A stretch of DNA of 9,845 bases from Thermaerobacter marianensis (GTDB taxonomy: Bacteria; Bacillota; Sulfobacillia; DYIH01; DYIG01). The position numbers were made by a program, and so were the translations under genes. The stretch covers positions 1-9,845 of the forward strand of contig DYIG01000003.1 of the NCBI GenBank assembly GCA_020723725.1, given 5' to 3'. Shown piece by piece: positions 1 to 6,343 of the stretch. Numbering within the stretch: position 1 is the first letter of the stretch; each line of letters begins with the position of its first letter. The notes under the pieces were generated by a model. The model made no database searches. It saw only the letters and a program-made list of their open reading frames with translations, and was not told where the DNA came from.

Positions 1-979
1 CGGCCAGGCCGGAAAGACCACTGATCCTGATCGCATATTTCAAGGCTACAGCATCCAGCCAGCCGCATCGCCTTGGCCGCCCGGTCGTCGTGCCGTATTC
101 ATGACCACGGTCCCTCAGCCAGTCGCCGGTTTCATCCGCCAGCTCGGTCGGGAAAGGGCCGTCTCCAACCCGGGTGACGTAGGCCTTGGCAACCCCGATC
201 ACACTATTGATCTTTGTAGGACCAACCCCCGCCCCTATGCATGCACCACCCGCTATGGGGTGGGAGGATGTAACGTACGGGTATGTTCCATGATCTATAT
301 CCAGAAGGGTCCCTTGAGCGCCCTCAAAAAGGACATGCTCCCCCTTGTCGATCGCGTTATTGACCAGGAGTGAGGTGTCTGAAACAAAGGGACGGAGTCT
401 GTCTGCGTAACCGAAATAATCCTCATATATCGATTCAGCATCAAGTGGTTCAGCACCATGGACGTGCTGAAGAGCAGAGTTAACCCCTGATATAGCCTCC
501 TCAAGTTTAGCCCTGAAGATAACCGGATTGATGAGATCGCTCATTCTAATGCCCGAGCGGGCGAATTTGTCACGGTAGGCGGGACCGATTCCCCGGCCCG
601 TTGTGCCGATCTTGCGATCACCGCGCCGCTGTTCCTCAAGCGAATCAAGAACTTTGTGGTAGGGCATTATCACATGGGCGCAATCGCTGATGTGAACGCG
701 GTTTACATCAAATCCCTCGGCGGCCAGGCCGTCCATTTCGTGCAGGAGCTGAGCGGGATCAACCACCACCCCGTTGCCGATAACGCAGGTCTTGTTATTC
801 AGCAGCCCTGAGGGTATGAGGTGCAGTTTGTATTGTTTGCCTTTTACCACCACAGTATGGCCGGCATTGGCGCCACCCTGATAACGAACCACAATCCCTG
901 CCTGCTCGGAAAGGTAGTCTACAATCTTACCCTTCCCTTCATCTCCCCACTGCGCACCTACGAGAACGAGTGTCGACAT
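1..979 (-). CDS. purA: Adenylosuccinate synthetase, C-terminal part cut off by the window edge
   Basis: PurA joins IMP and aspartate using GTP to form adenylosuccinate, the first committed step from IMP to AMP, in the cytoplasm. The frame is open from an ATG at 979 to the left edge, giving 326 codons; the family is about 430 residues, so roughly the last 100 residues, including the guanine-binding NKxD-type region, lie outside. Visible signatures are the P-loop WGDEGKGK (residues 11-18) with catalytic Asp13, NAGHT with catalytic His41, GTTGRGIGPAY (125-135), FEGAQGTLLDIDHGTYPY (218-235) and GTTTGRPRRCGWLD (296-309). No other in-frame start is available just upstream. A GGGGGAA tract lies about 12 nt before the ATG, a slightly long spacing. 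The gene follows dnaB by 65 bp with no obvious terminator between them, so it may be cotranscribed. No frameshift is seen. Confidence 0.97.
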   Translation of the reverse strand, partial: MSTLVLVGAQWGDEGKGKIVDYLSEQAGIVVRYQGGANAGHTVVVKGKQYKLHLIPSGLLNNKTCVIGNGVVVDPAQLLHEMDGLAAEGFDVNRVHISDCAHVIMPYHKVLDSLEEQRRGDRKIGTTGRGIGPAYRDKFARSGIRMSDLINPVIFRAKLEEAISGVNSALQHVHGAEPLDAESIYEDYFGYADRLRPFVSDTSLLVNNAIDKGEHVLFEGAQGTLLDIDHGTYPYVTSSHPIAGGACIGAGVGPTKINSVIGVAKAYVTRVGDGPFPTELADETGDWLRDRGHEYGTTTGRPRRCGWLDAVALKYAIRISGLSGLA

Positions 980-1008
980 CCGTAGAACGGCTTCCCCCTG
1001 ACCCTCAA

Positions 1009-1034
1009 AGCTAACTGCGTCAATAGCTAACTGC
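1009..1034. repeat. 10-bp tandem direct repeat upstream of purA
   Basis: AGCTAACTGC occurs twice, at 1009-1018 and 1025-1034, with a 16-bp period, in the 65-bp gap between dnaB and purA. The two copies lie about 30-55 bp upstream of the purA start codon. They do not resemble the PurBox of Bacillus PurR as I know it. An operator is possible, and so is chance; no sigma-A promoter could be fitted around them. Confidence 0.5.
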
Positions 1035-1044
1035 ACGTTGAAAA

Positions 1045-2376
1045 CTAGGCTGTCTGCAATCGCTTTTCAAGGTTAACAAACTTGCCAATGTCCTTCAAGA
1101 ACAATAATTGAACCGACCCGACGGGGCCGTTCCGCTGTTTGGCAATAATCAATTCGATGATATTCTCAGCCGCGGTATCGGGGTTATGGTATATGAAACC
1201 GACCAGGTCCGCGTCCTGCTCGATGGCCCCGGATTCCCTCAGGTCTGACAACTGCGGTCTCCTGTCCTGCCGTTGTTCCACGGAGCGGCTTAACTGCGAG
1301 AGGGCCAATACCGGCACCTGCAACTCCCTTGCCAGAGACTTGAGGGAACGGGAGATCATAGAGATCTCCTGCTGCCTGCTATCCACATGGCTCCTCACAT
1401 GCATAAGCTGAAGGTAGTCTATTATAATTAGGCCTATTTTGTGTTCAGACTTCATTCGACGTGCCCGTGCCCTTATCTCCATGAGGGAAAGGTCCGGCGA
1501 ATCGTCGATGAATATCGGGGCCTCGCTAAGCCGCCCGAGCCCTTTGGCCAGGCGGCTCCAGTCGTCATCGGTAAGCATGCCTGTCCTTAAACGGTGGCTA
1601 TTAACCTGGGCCTCCGCGCAGAGCATTCGCTGTGCCAGCTGATCGCGTGACATCTCCAGACTGAAAATCCCTACAGGAACCTTCTTGCGAATGGCCGCGT
1701 GGCAGGCGATATTTAAGCAAAGCGCCGTTTTCCCCTGGGATGGCCTTGCCGCAAGGATAATCAGCTCGGAGGGGTGCAGCCCGGAGGTCAGGTCATCGAA
1801 TTCCATAAAACCGGTTGGGACGCCTGTTACGTCACCTTTATGCGTGTACAGGAACTCGATTTGTTCATAGGTCTCAATAAGAATCTCCTTTATGGCAACG
1901 TAACTCCGGGTGTTGCGTTTCTGGGCAACCTCGAAAATAAGGCCCTCCGCAGCGTCCAAAATGTTATCTATACTATCCTGTTCCTCATAAACTCGGCGGC
2001 TGATCTCCGCGGCAGCATGAAGCAGCCTCCTCAGAACCGCCTTTTCCTCAACGATACGGGCGTAGTACCCGACATTGGCGGCAGTCGGTACGGCATTGGC
2101 AAGTGAAGTGATATACCCTATTCCACCCACCCCGTCGAGCTGGTTCCTGCGCCGCAGCTCTTCAGTGACCGTGATGATATCTACCGGTTCCGACCTGTTG
2201 AACAAGTCGGTCATTGCCTCGAATATCTGCCGGTGCACATCCCGATAAAAAGACGACGGTTGAAGGATCTCCAGGACTTCGGTAACAGCTTCCTTTTCGA
2301 TGAGCATGGCCCCCAGGACAGACTGCTCAGCATCCAGGTTTTGCGGTGGGAGGCGATCAAGCCCCGTTGCCAACAT
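1045..2376 (-). CDS. dnaB: Replicative DNA helicase DnaB (DnaC in Bacillus subtilis)
   Basis: This is the hexameric 5'-3' helicase that unwinds the fork and interacts with primase. It has 443 residues, the usual length. The N-terminal domain is residues 1-~110, starting with the typical PPQNLDAEQSVLGAML (10-25), followed by a linker. The RecA-like ATPase domain covers about 180-443. Walker A is ARPSQGKTA (210-218), with Gln where Met or Gly is common; Walker B is IIIDYLQLM (317-325); then LSQLSRSVEQR (359-369) and SDLRESGAIEQDAD (377-390). The trans-acting finger motif KQRNGP (413-418) is intact. Between them the usual FLYRDDYYNP-like segment reads FIYHNPD (394-400), so about four residues including a conserved Arg are missing. 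The ATG at 2376 is preceded by AAAGGTGAG at good spacing. It lies 23 bp after rplI, the classic rplI-dnaB pairing. I see no intein or frameshift. Confidence 0.97.
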   Translation of the reverse strand: MLATGLDRLPPQNLDAEQSVLGAMLIEKEAVTEVLEILQPSSFYRDVHRQIFEAMTDLFNRSEPVDIITVTEELRRRNQLDGVGGIGYITSLANAVPTAANVGYYARIVEEKAVLRRLLHAAAEISRRVYEEQDSIDNILDAAEGLIFEVAQKRNTRSYVAIKEILIETYEQIEFLYTHKGDVTGVPTGFMEFDDLTSGLHPSELIILAARPSQGKTALCLNIACHAAIRKKVPVGIFSLEMSRDQLAQRMLCAEAQVNSHRLRTGMLTDDDWSRLAKGLGRLSEAPIFIDDSPDLSLMEIRARARRMKSEHKIGLIIIDYLQLMHVRSHVDSRQQEISMISRSLKSLARELQVPVLALSQLSRSVEQRQDRRPQLSDLRESGAIEQDADLVGFIYHNPDTAAENIIELIIAKQRNGPVGSVQLLFLKDIGKFVNLEKRLQTA

Positions 2377-2399
2377 TTATCTCACCTTTCGGAATGCCT

Positions 2400-2846
2400 T
2401 CACTGAGACTCTACTTGCACAGTTATAGAAGCGGAAACCTGAGGGTGGAGCCTTAAATCTATACGGTACTCCCCAACGGCCTTTATAGGAAGGTCCAAAT
2501 CAATGCGACGCCTATCAATATTAAGCTTAAACGTTTTCTTTATGGCGTCCGCGATATCCTGGTTAGTAACAGAACCGAATAGGCGGCCTCCATCCCCGGC
2601 CCTGGCCTTTATGGTGACGGTCTGACCATTCAGTGTTGCCCCCGCCTTCTCCGCCTCGGTCAACACCTTCTTGGCTTCGTTCTCCTTGCGTTGTTGGCGA
2701 TCTTTTAAAACATTCATGTTCGAGGTGTTGGCTTCTACCGCAATACCACGAGGCAATAGGTAGTTACGAGCGTATCCGTCATTTACGTCCACCACTTCGC
2801 CTTCACTACCCAGGCCCTTAACATGCTTTTTAAGTATCACCTTCAC
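2400..2846 (-). CDS. rplI: Large-subunit ribosomal protein L9
   Basis: L9 binds 23S rRNA near the L1 stalk base and links two globular domains by a long helix. The protein is 148 residues, the normal size. The N-terminal domain has the typical MKVILKKHVKGLG opening and the family signature GYARNYLLPRGIA (24-36); a charged helical connector follows (about 41-75), then a C-terminal rRNA-binding domain ending VQVESQ. I start it at the GTG at 2846 because this gives the canonical N-terminus and sits 9 nt after AAAGGGG. An in-frame TTG at 2855 would abut that Shine-Dalgarno sequence and is unlikely. The start lies inside the end of the DUF2232 gene (17-bp overlap), which suggests translational coupling. 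dnaB follows. Confidence 0.96.
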   Translation of the reverse strand: MKVILKKHVKGLGSEGEVVDVNDGYARNYLLPRGIAVEANTSNMNVLKDRQQRKENEAKKVLTEAEKAGATLNGQTVTIKARAGDGGRLFGSVTNQDIADAIKKTFKLNIDRRRIDLDLPIKAVGEYRIDLRLHPQVSASITVQVESQ

Positions 2847-3813
2847 GGTGATCAACCCCTTTATCTGCTTTTGCTGAGAGCCGACGGTAATCCGTGACCG
2901 TGTCGAACAGCCCCGCTGTTACAACCACCATGGGAAAAAAGAGGAGGAGTCCCGCCACTAACACTACAGATAAACCCCTGGCAACGTTCCAACGGTTTAA
3001 AAAATACACTGCAAAGGACAACCCTTGAACAAGAAACACCCAATACAGAACCATGTTGAGGTTTAGCAGTATTGGTTTAACTAAAGGGACATCCACCTTG
3101 TCAGTGAGAACCGCCAATACCATATTAGCAAGAAATACGTAGAAAAGGGGTTTTGGAAGGCGCCATTCGGTGAAAGCAGGAACGGGTTTAACGTTATGTC
3201 CCATACGTCTTAAGACCAATTGGGCGGCCAAGAAACTGAGAAACCCTGTAATAGCCGAACCACTGGCCAGAAGCGCAGGGAACAGGAGCCTCAAGTTGGA
3301 CTTTAATTGCTCCAGCGCCATTAGAGGGTTCTTCTGAGCAGACCCTTGCACTTGACTCATCTTGCTGACTGCCTCAAAGGCCTGGCTAAAAAACCTCTCC
3401 ATGAGTTCAAAGGGGTTTTCCCGAAAAATAAGATAGGGGAGAAGCATGCTGATCGCCAGCCAGGCTGCCGAAGCGATGGTCGCAGCCAGGACATTGGCCC
3501 AGGCAGGGAGATCGCGCTTGAACCCCCACCCCAGTGTCATACCGATCATACCCACCATGGCGCCTTGCAAAAAACCCGATAGCGGGCCGGTGAAAAGGAT
3601 AAGGACCAGGATCGCCACAATCGATGCCAATAGAGCAGTTCTACGGTTATGCCTTAGGTACAAAAGGGTTATGGGAACAGGGCTGAAGAAAATACTGACC
3701 AATCCCAGCAACGGCACGTAGATGCCGATGAGCACAAGGACCACCGTAACTGCTGCAAACATTGCCCCCTCTACGAGGGCACGAACCTCCAATGAGCTGT
3801 TCAGGTGACTCAC
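2830..3813 (-). CDS. yybS: DUF2232 (YybS-family) multi-pass membrane protein
   Basis: A 327-residue integral membrane protein of the YybS/DUF2232 family, whose biochemical role I do not know. The N-terminus RALVEGAMFAAVTVVLVLIGIY is typical: a short cytoplasmic start followed by a hydrophobic segment. By eye about eight hydrophobic helices can be placed, roughly at 12-32, 34-52, 56-76, 80-95, 105-130, 175-202, 225-245 and 250-310 (the last probably two). A polar stretch with Lys/Gln (about 130-175) separates the two halves. The start is GTG at 3813, the first possible because an in-frame stop, which is also the stop of the MazG-like gene, lies just upstream. Its own Shine-Dalgarno is poor (AGGG only 1-2 nt away), suggesting coupling to the preceding gene 6 bp upstream. 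Its end contains the ribosome-binding site of rplI. The assignment rests on pattern and neighbours. Confidence 0.85.
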   Translation of the reverse strand: MSHLNSSLEVRALVEGAMFAAVTVVLVLIGIYVPLLGLVSIFFSPVPITLLYLRHNRRTALLASIVAILVLILFTGPLSGFLQGAMVGMIGMTLGWGFKRDLPAWANVLAATIASAAWLAISMLLPYLIFRENPFELMERFFSQAFEAVSKMSQVQGSAQKNPLMALEQLKSNLRLLFPALLASGSAITGFLSFLAAQLVLRRMGHNVKPVPAFTEWRLPKPLFYVFLANMVLAVLTDKVDVPLVKPILLNLNMVLYWVFLVQGLSFAVYFLNRWNVARGLSVVLVAGLLLFFPMVVVTAGLFDTVTDYRRLSAKADKGVDHREGDT

Positions 3814-3819
3814 ACCCTG

Positions 3820-4188
3820 TTAAACCGGCTCGCGACCTTCCCGACCGGACATATGTTCGGCAATAACGGATAGATCACCGTACCATTTTTCCAATTGGTG
3901 TTCATGTTTTATATGAACATCTAACTTGTTAATGATTCGCAAATCGAGACGGGTAGGACTAATTCCCAAACGACGGCCCAGGAGATAGGTATGTATAATC
4001 GTGTCCGAAAGACCCTCAACGATTACCTCCTCGTGCCCCTGGGCAATACCGCGCAAGGTGTTGGCTGTCCCGCCTACAAGTTCCGCTTTGAGCCACTCGA
4101 CTACGCGGGCAGCCCGAACCACCTCGCTATCCTTTTCGGTACCCGGACTACTCATCGCATCTTTGGTAAGATGTGAAGCCTCCTTCAT
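3820..4188 (-). CDS. MazG-like family small protein
   Basis: A 122-residue, mostly helical protein that matches the MazG-like family found next to rpsR/yybS in Firmicutes: VVEWLKAELVGGTANTLRGI (about 28-47), then EGLSDTIIHTYLLGRRLGIS (58-77) and a C-terminal EKWYGDLS (100-107). True MazG NTP pyrophosphatases bind Mg through an ExxE plus ExxD arrangement. Here the first helix has Glu34 but lacks a clear second Glu, so enzymatic activity is doubtful. The ATG at 4188 has AGGGGGG about 8 nt upstream. A perfect AAGGAGG lies inside codons 2-4 but no start codon follows it at usable distance; the next in-frame ATG is codon 12. It is the first gene after the hairpin-rich gap behind rpsR and is followed at 6 bp by the YybS-like gene. 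Function unknown. Confidence 0.8.
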   Translation of the reverse strand: MKEASHLTKDAMSSPGTEKDSEVVRAARVVEWLKAELVGGTANTLRGIAQGHEEVIVEGLSDTIIHTYLLGRRLGISPTRLDLRIINKLDVHIKHEHQLEKWYGDLSVIAEHMSGREGREPV

Positions 4189-4208
4189 ACAGGAGCCCCC
4201 CTGAAGCG

Positions 4209-4271
4209 TTTAGGTACCCTCTGACTTCGCCGCCCCGGACCTAAAACCCTTCCATTGGAAACCAATGTAAG
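4209..4271. repeat. Two inverted repeats in the rpsR / MazG-like gap
   Basis: Two hairpin-forming repeats lie in this gap. One is CTTCCATTGG-AAA-CCAATGTAAG at 4249-4271, ten positions with one mismatch and a 3-nt loop. The other has arms TTTAGGT at 4209-4215 and ACCTAAA at 4239-4245 around a GC-rich 23-nt loop. Neither is followed by a run of T on either strand, so they are not classical terminators. In the minus-strand transcript they would sit in the leader of the MazG-like gene, 20-80 nt before its start. No promoter is convincing here, so they may act as RNA processing or stabilising elements between the ribosomal genes and the next cistrons. Function is inferred only from position. Confidence 0.5.
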
Positions 4272-4276
4272 AAACT

Positions 4277-4298
4277 CCGGTCGGGGGTGTCTGACCGG
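4277..4298 (-). terminator. Possible weak terminator or attenuator after rpsR
   Basis: Directly after the rpsR stop codon the minus strand reads CCGGTC, a 10-nt loop, then GACCGG, followed by AGTTTCTT. The 6-bp GC-rich stem is good, but the U-tract is interrupted and short, so termination would be partial. This fits a downstream MazG-yybS-rplI-dnaB group transcribed at reduced level by read-through. Confidence 0.35.
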
Positions 4299-4299
4299 T

Positions 4300-4527
4300 T
4301 TACTCGACGGTAAACGGCAATAGGGCAATGAGGCGCGCCCTTTTGATGGCAGTGGTAAGTTGACGCTGGTGCTTTGCACAGTTGCCGGATATGCGGCGGG
4401 GAAGGATCTTGCCCCTCTCGCTGACGAACTTCTTCAGCCGTCCGGCGTCTTTGTAATCCACCGCTAACACCTTATCTACGCAGAAGCCGCAAACCTTACG
4501 GCGGCGGCGACGTTCCTTCTTTGCCAA
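4300..4527 (-). CDS. rpsR: Small-subunit ribosomal protein S18, zinc-binding form
   Basis: S18 binds 16S rRNA in the platform as a heterodimer with S6. The 75-residue protein has a basic N-terminus, CGFC (Cys13, Cys16), the signature GKILPRRISGNC (39-50) and NCAKHQRQLTTAIKRARLIALLP. Cys13, Cys16, Cys50 and His53 together make the C-plus version that can hold zinc, as opposed to the cysteine-free form. I start at TTG 4527 because it gives MAKKERRRRRK and lies 7 nt after AAAGGGG. An in-frame GTG at 4545 lies upstream of that Shine-Dalgarno sequence and would add six residues unlike S18. It follows ssb by 21 bp in the classical rpsF-ssb-rpsR order and is followed by a GC-rich hairpin. Confidence 0.96.
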   Translation of the reverse strand: MAKKERRRRRKVCGFCVDKVLAVDYKDAGRLKKFVSERGKILPRRISGNCAKHQRQLTTAIKRARLIALLPFTVE

Positions 4528-4548
4528 CAGGATACCCCTTTCCACCTG

Positions 4549-4947
4549 CTAAAACGGTATGTCGTCTTCCGGGAAATCCGCCTCTTCGCCGAAAAGGCCG
4601 GTTTCCCCTGTTTGACCCGTATTCTCGCGTGGTCTATCCAAAAATGTTACGGACCTGGCCACAACCTCCGAAACGCGGCGTTTTTGCCCGTCCTGCGTCT
4701 CATAACTCCTCACTTGGAGCCGCCCTTCAACAGCTACAAGCCTCCCTTTGCCTAAATGAGAAGCACAGGTCTCGGCAAGGCGACGCCATAAAACCACATC
4801 GATAAAATCCGTTCCACGTTCCCCCTGAGAGGTTGTGAACGAACGATCAACGGCGACAGTAAACTTGCCGACTGCCACGCCTGCCGGGGTATAACGTAAC
4901 TCCGGATCTCGAACCAGTCTGCCTATCAGAACCACGACGTTAAGCAT
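4549..4947 (-). CDS. ssb: Single-stranded DNA-binding protein SSB
   Basis: A 132-residue SSB. It coats single-stranded DNA as a tetramer during replication, repair and recombination, and recruits partners by its C-terminal tip. The OB-fold covers about 1-105, starting MLNVVVLIGRLVRDPELRYTP, with FTVAVDR (29-35) and FIDVVLWRRLAE (48-59), whose Trp54 is a conserved base-stacking residue. A short acidic and Gly-rich linker (106-122) precedes the partner-binding tip DFPEDDIPF (124-132). The linker is short compared with Bacillus SsbA. The start overlaps the rpsF stop by one base (TAATG), with GGGGGAG inside the rpsF end serving as ribosome-binding site, so translation is probably coupled. Confidence 0.97.
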   Translation of the reverse strand: MLNVVVLIGRLVRDPELRYTPAGVAVGKFTVAVDRSFTTSQGERGTDFIDVVLWRRLAETCASHLGKGRLVAVEGRLQVRSYETQDGQKRRVSEVVARSVTFLDRPRENTGQTGETGLFGEEADFPEDDIPF

Positions 4948-5237
4948 TAATTCTCCCCCTGTTTAACAAGGAGGTAGCGGATAACCCCATCCATAATCCG
5001 CATGACCCTTTCCAGTTCGGTGCCTAAACCGGGATCCGCATTGAAGTTCACAATGAAGTAGTTTCCTTCACGATGCCCATCAATCTCATAGGCCAGGCGC
5101 CGACGTCCCCAACGGTCAATGTTATCAATAGCACCACCGCCGTCGGTAATCGTCTTGGTTATTCTTTCTAAAACACCCTCTGAGGCTTCTGCTTCAAGCG
5201 TGGGGTCAACGACTAGGGCAAGTTCATATGAGCGCAC
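4947..5237 (-). CDS. rpsF: Small-subunit ribosomal protein S6
   Basis: S6 pairs with S18 on the 30S platform. The product is 96 residues, the usual size. It shows the S6 pattern MRSYELALVVDPTLE at the start, then RWGRRRLAYEIDGHREGNYFIVNFNA (about residues 42-67), a ferredoxin-like fold, and ends IRYLLVKQGEN. I prefer the GTG at 5237 (giving MRSYEL), 9 nt after AAGGGGG (5247-5253). The adjacent TTG at 5240 has 6-nt spacing and is also possible; the difference is one residue. The gene heads the rpsF-ssb-rpsR operon with its own strong promoter at 5367-5394 and a leader of about 120 nt that contains a candidate S6:S18-binding structure. Confidence 0.96.
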   Translation of the reverse strand: MRSYELALVVDPTLEAEASEGVLERITKTITDGGGAIDNIDRWGRRRLAYEIDGHREGNYFIVNFNADPGLGTELERVMRIMDGVIRYLLVKQGEN

Positions 5238-5256
5238 CAACTAACACCCCCTTCCC

Positions 5257-5326
5257 ATGGACTAAAAGCCTGCAGTACCGGCTTACGGCCCCACCGATGC
5301 CGTTAATATAAGGCCTCACACGGTGG
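5257..5326 (-). promoter_or_regulatory. Structured rpsF leader, candidate S6:S18 autoregulatory element
   Basis: In many bacteria the rpsF leader carries a motif, bound by the S6:S18 complex, in which a CCG trinucleotide sits in a bulge between a stem and a hairpin. In this leader, read on the minus strand, GTGGG (5294-5290) can pair, with two G-U pairs, with TCCAT (5261-5257). Next comes an unpaired CCG (5288-5286). Then a hairpin AAGCC/GGCTT (5284-5280 with 5270-5266) closes a 9-nt loop. It ends four bases before the Shine-Dalgarno sequence, well placed to block translation. A competing stem CCACCG/CGGTGG (5326-5321 with 5296-5291) uses the same GTGG bases, so the two folds exclude each other. 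I found this by eye, without energy calculation or alignment, so the identity is tentative. Confidence 0.45.
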
Positions 5327-5366
5327 AACAGGAAGGTGACAGGACAAGGCCAGTCAACCGCAATGA

Positions 5367-5394
5367 ATTATACCATCAAAGGGGCTCATTGCAA
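5367..5394 (-). promoter_or_regulatory. Sigma-A promoter with extended -10 for rpsF-ssb-rpsR
   Basis: On the minus strand a -35 TTGCAA (5394-5389) is separated by 16 bp from a perfect -10 TATAAT (5372-5367). The -10 is preceded by TGG, making an extended -10. Transcription should start near 5360 and run left, giving a leader of about 120 nt before rpsF. The -35 lies inside the last codons of the DUF951 gene. It is the only clear housekeeping promoter in the window. Confidence 0.75.
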
Positions 5395-5570
5395 GCGGCT
5401 TGAATCTCTTTAATATCACGTTCCAGTTTTGCCCGGGGTAACATGACCATCCTCTGACACCCCAGGCACCTTAACCTGATATCCGCACCTGTCCGAAGCA
5501 CTTCCCAGCGATCCTCGCCACATGGGTGAGGTTTTCTCAGGCGTAGTATATCACCGAGGCAGATTTTCAA
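5376..5570 (-). CDS. DUF951 small protein (YyzM-like)
   Basis: A 64-residue conserved Firmicutes protein of unknown function. It shows the full family pattern LGDILRLRKPHPCGEDRWEV (5-24), then GADIRLRCLGC (28-38) and RMVMLPR (40-46). Cys17, Cys35 and Cys38 could bind a metal, but only three are strictly patterned and the fourth ligand is unclear. The start is TTG at 5570, because no other in-frame start lies nearby and the family begins at this place. It overlaps the cvpA stop (TTGA), so translation probably depends on cvpA; the local ribosome-binding site is weak. The last codons contain the -35 box of the rpsF promoter. Confidence 0.88.
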   Translation of the reverse strand: MKICLGDILRLRKPHPCGEDRWEVLRTGADIRLRCLGCQRMVMLPRAKLERDIKEIQAACNEPL

Positions 5571-6307
5571 GGGGTTCCCACACCCCCGATCGGCATCCTG
5601 ATGACCAAGCCAGTGAGCAAGTTAAAGAAGCTCATCATCCAGGGCATGATGGTAGAGCCTTGAATTACCTGATGTAAATTGGCTGGGAGAAACCTAATCA
5701 TCGGGTAAAGGAGTCCAACTGCGGTGCTTAGAAACAGAAACTGCTGAACAAACCCAAGCGCCGCACCACCCAAGCGATCAACCCCCCATATCAGGGGCAA
5801 CTTGCCGATGGTGGCTTGTATCAGACGCCCCAAGAACTCTGCTCCAAATTGGACGGCTGCAAAGATTATAAAGAACGATATCGATTGAAGGATGAAATCC
5901 GAAAATAGCCCTGCTATTAAATCGTTTGGTGTTATGTTAACCGCACTGCCCGCTTGGGTAATTTGAGCTTCAACCTGCTTCATCACCAATTCCTTGTAAG
6001 CCGGTGGAAAGCCGTAGGAATCGAAGGATCGCGAAACCTGATCCATCATTATTGACTCAGCAGCCCTGTTGGCCCCGACGGGAATCGAAATACCTGAACC
6101 CGTACCCATATGTTTTAATACCCATTCCCTTATACCAAAGCGGGCATCAATAACACCTGAAAGGTTTTTGGACCAGGCAGCACCAACCCATAGAGCCAAA
6201 ATATATGACACAATCCGCGCAACACCTCGTATCAGGCCTATCCGCAGCCCGACCAGAGCACCCAGGACAAAGAGCACCGCCATCACGGCGTCAAATATAT
6301 TGTTCAC
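5567..6307 (-). CDS. CvpA-family membrane protein
   Basis: A 246-residue protein of the CvpA family (colicin V production), which in enterobacteria affects envelope homeostasis; its role in Firmicutes is not settled. Hydrophobic helices lie at about 3-24, 28-46, 137-160 and 180-203, with FDAVMAVLFVLGALVGLRIGLIRG at the start and the family-like WGVDRLGGAALGFVQQF (174-190). The soluble part between helices 2 and 3 (about 47-135) is long and acidic-polar. I choose the GTG at 6307 because GGGAGGTG precedes it and the first helix then starts at residue 3. Upstream ATGs at 6376 and 6367 would add 20-23 polar residues and lack a good ribosome-binding site. It is divergent from yyaC and coupled to the DUF951 gene. 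No convincing promoter is seen in the 93-bp divergent gap on this strand. Confidence 0.85.
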   Translation of the reverse strand: MNNIFDAVMAVLFVLGALVGLRIGLIRGVARIVSYILALWVGAAWSKNLSGVIDARFGIREWVLKHMGTGSGISIPVGANRAAESIMMDQVSRSFDSYGFPPAYKELVMKQVEAQITQAGSAVNITPNDLIAGLFSDFILQSISFFIIFAAVQFGAEFLGRLIQATIGKLPLIWGVDRLGGAALGFVQQFLFLSTAVGLLYPMIRFLPANLHQVIQGSTIMPWMMSFFNLLTGLVIRMPIGGVGTP

Positions 6308-6343
6308 AGCCCCTTCACCTCCCTTGGGTGCCTGAGCCACATT

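Noticed and set aside
101..504. Open frames on both strands within purA
   Set aside because: They lie fully inside the conserved PurA reading frame and show no family features.
1379..1387. CTATCCACA, one mismatch from a DnaA box
   Set aside because: A single box inside dnaB with no cluster or AT-rich stretch around it; not an origin.
1774..2106. Plus-strand open frame of 110 codons inside dnaB
   Set aside because: Antisense shadow of a well-conserved helicase domain; no ribosome-binding site or recognisable motif.
3416..3429. TTTTCCCGAAAAAT resembles the NBS (11 of 14) within yybS
   Set aside because: The central CCCGGG is broken; not credible next to the perfect site at 9501-9514.
4564..4577. 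GTCTTCCGGGAAAT resembles the NBS (11 of 14) near the end of ssb
   Set aside because: Three mismatches, and it lies over codons constrained by the conserved acidic SSB tip; a match of this quality is expected by chance.
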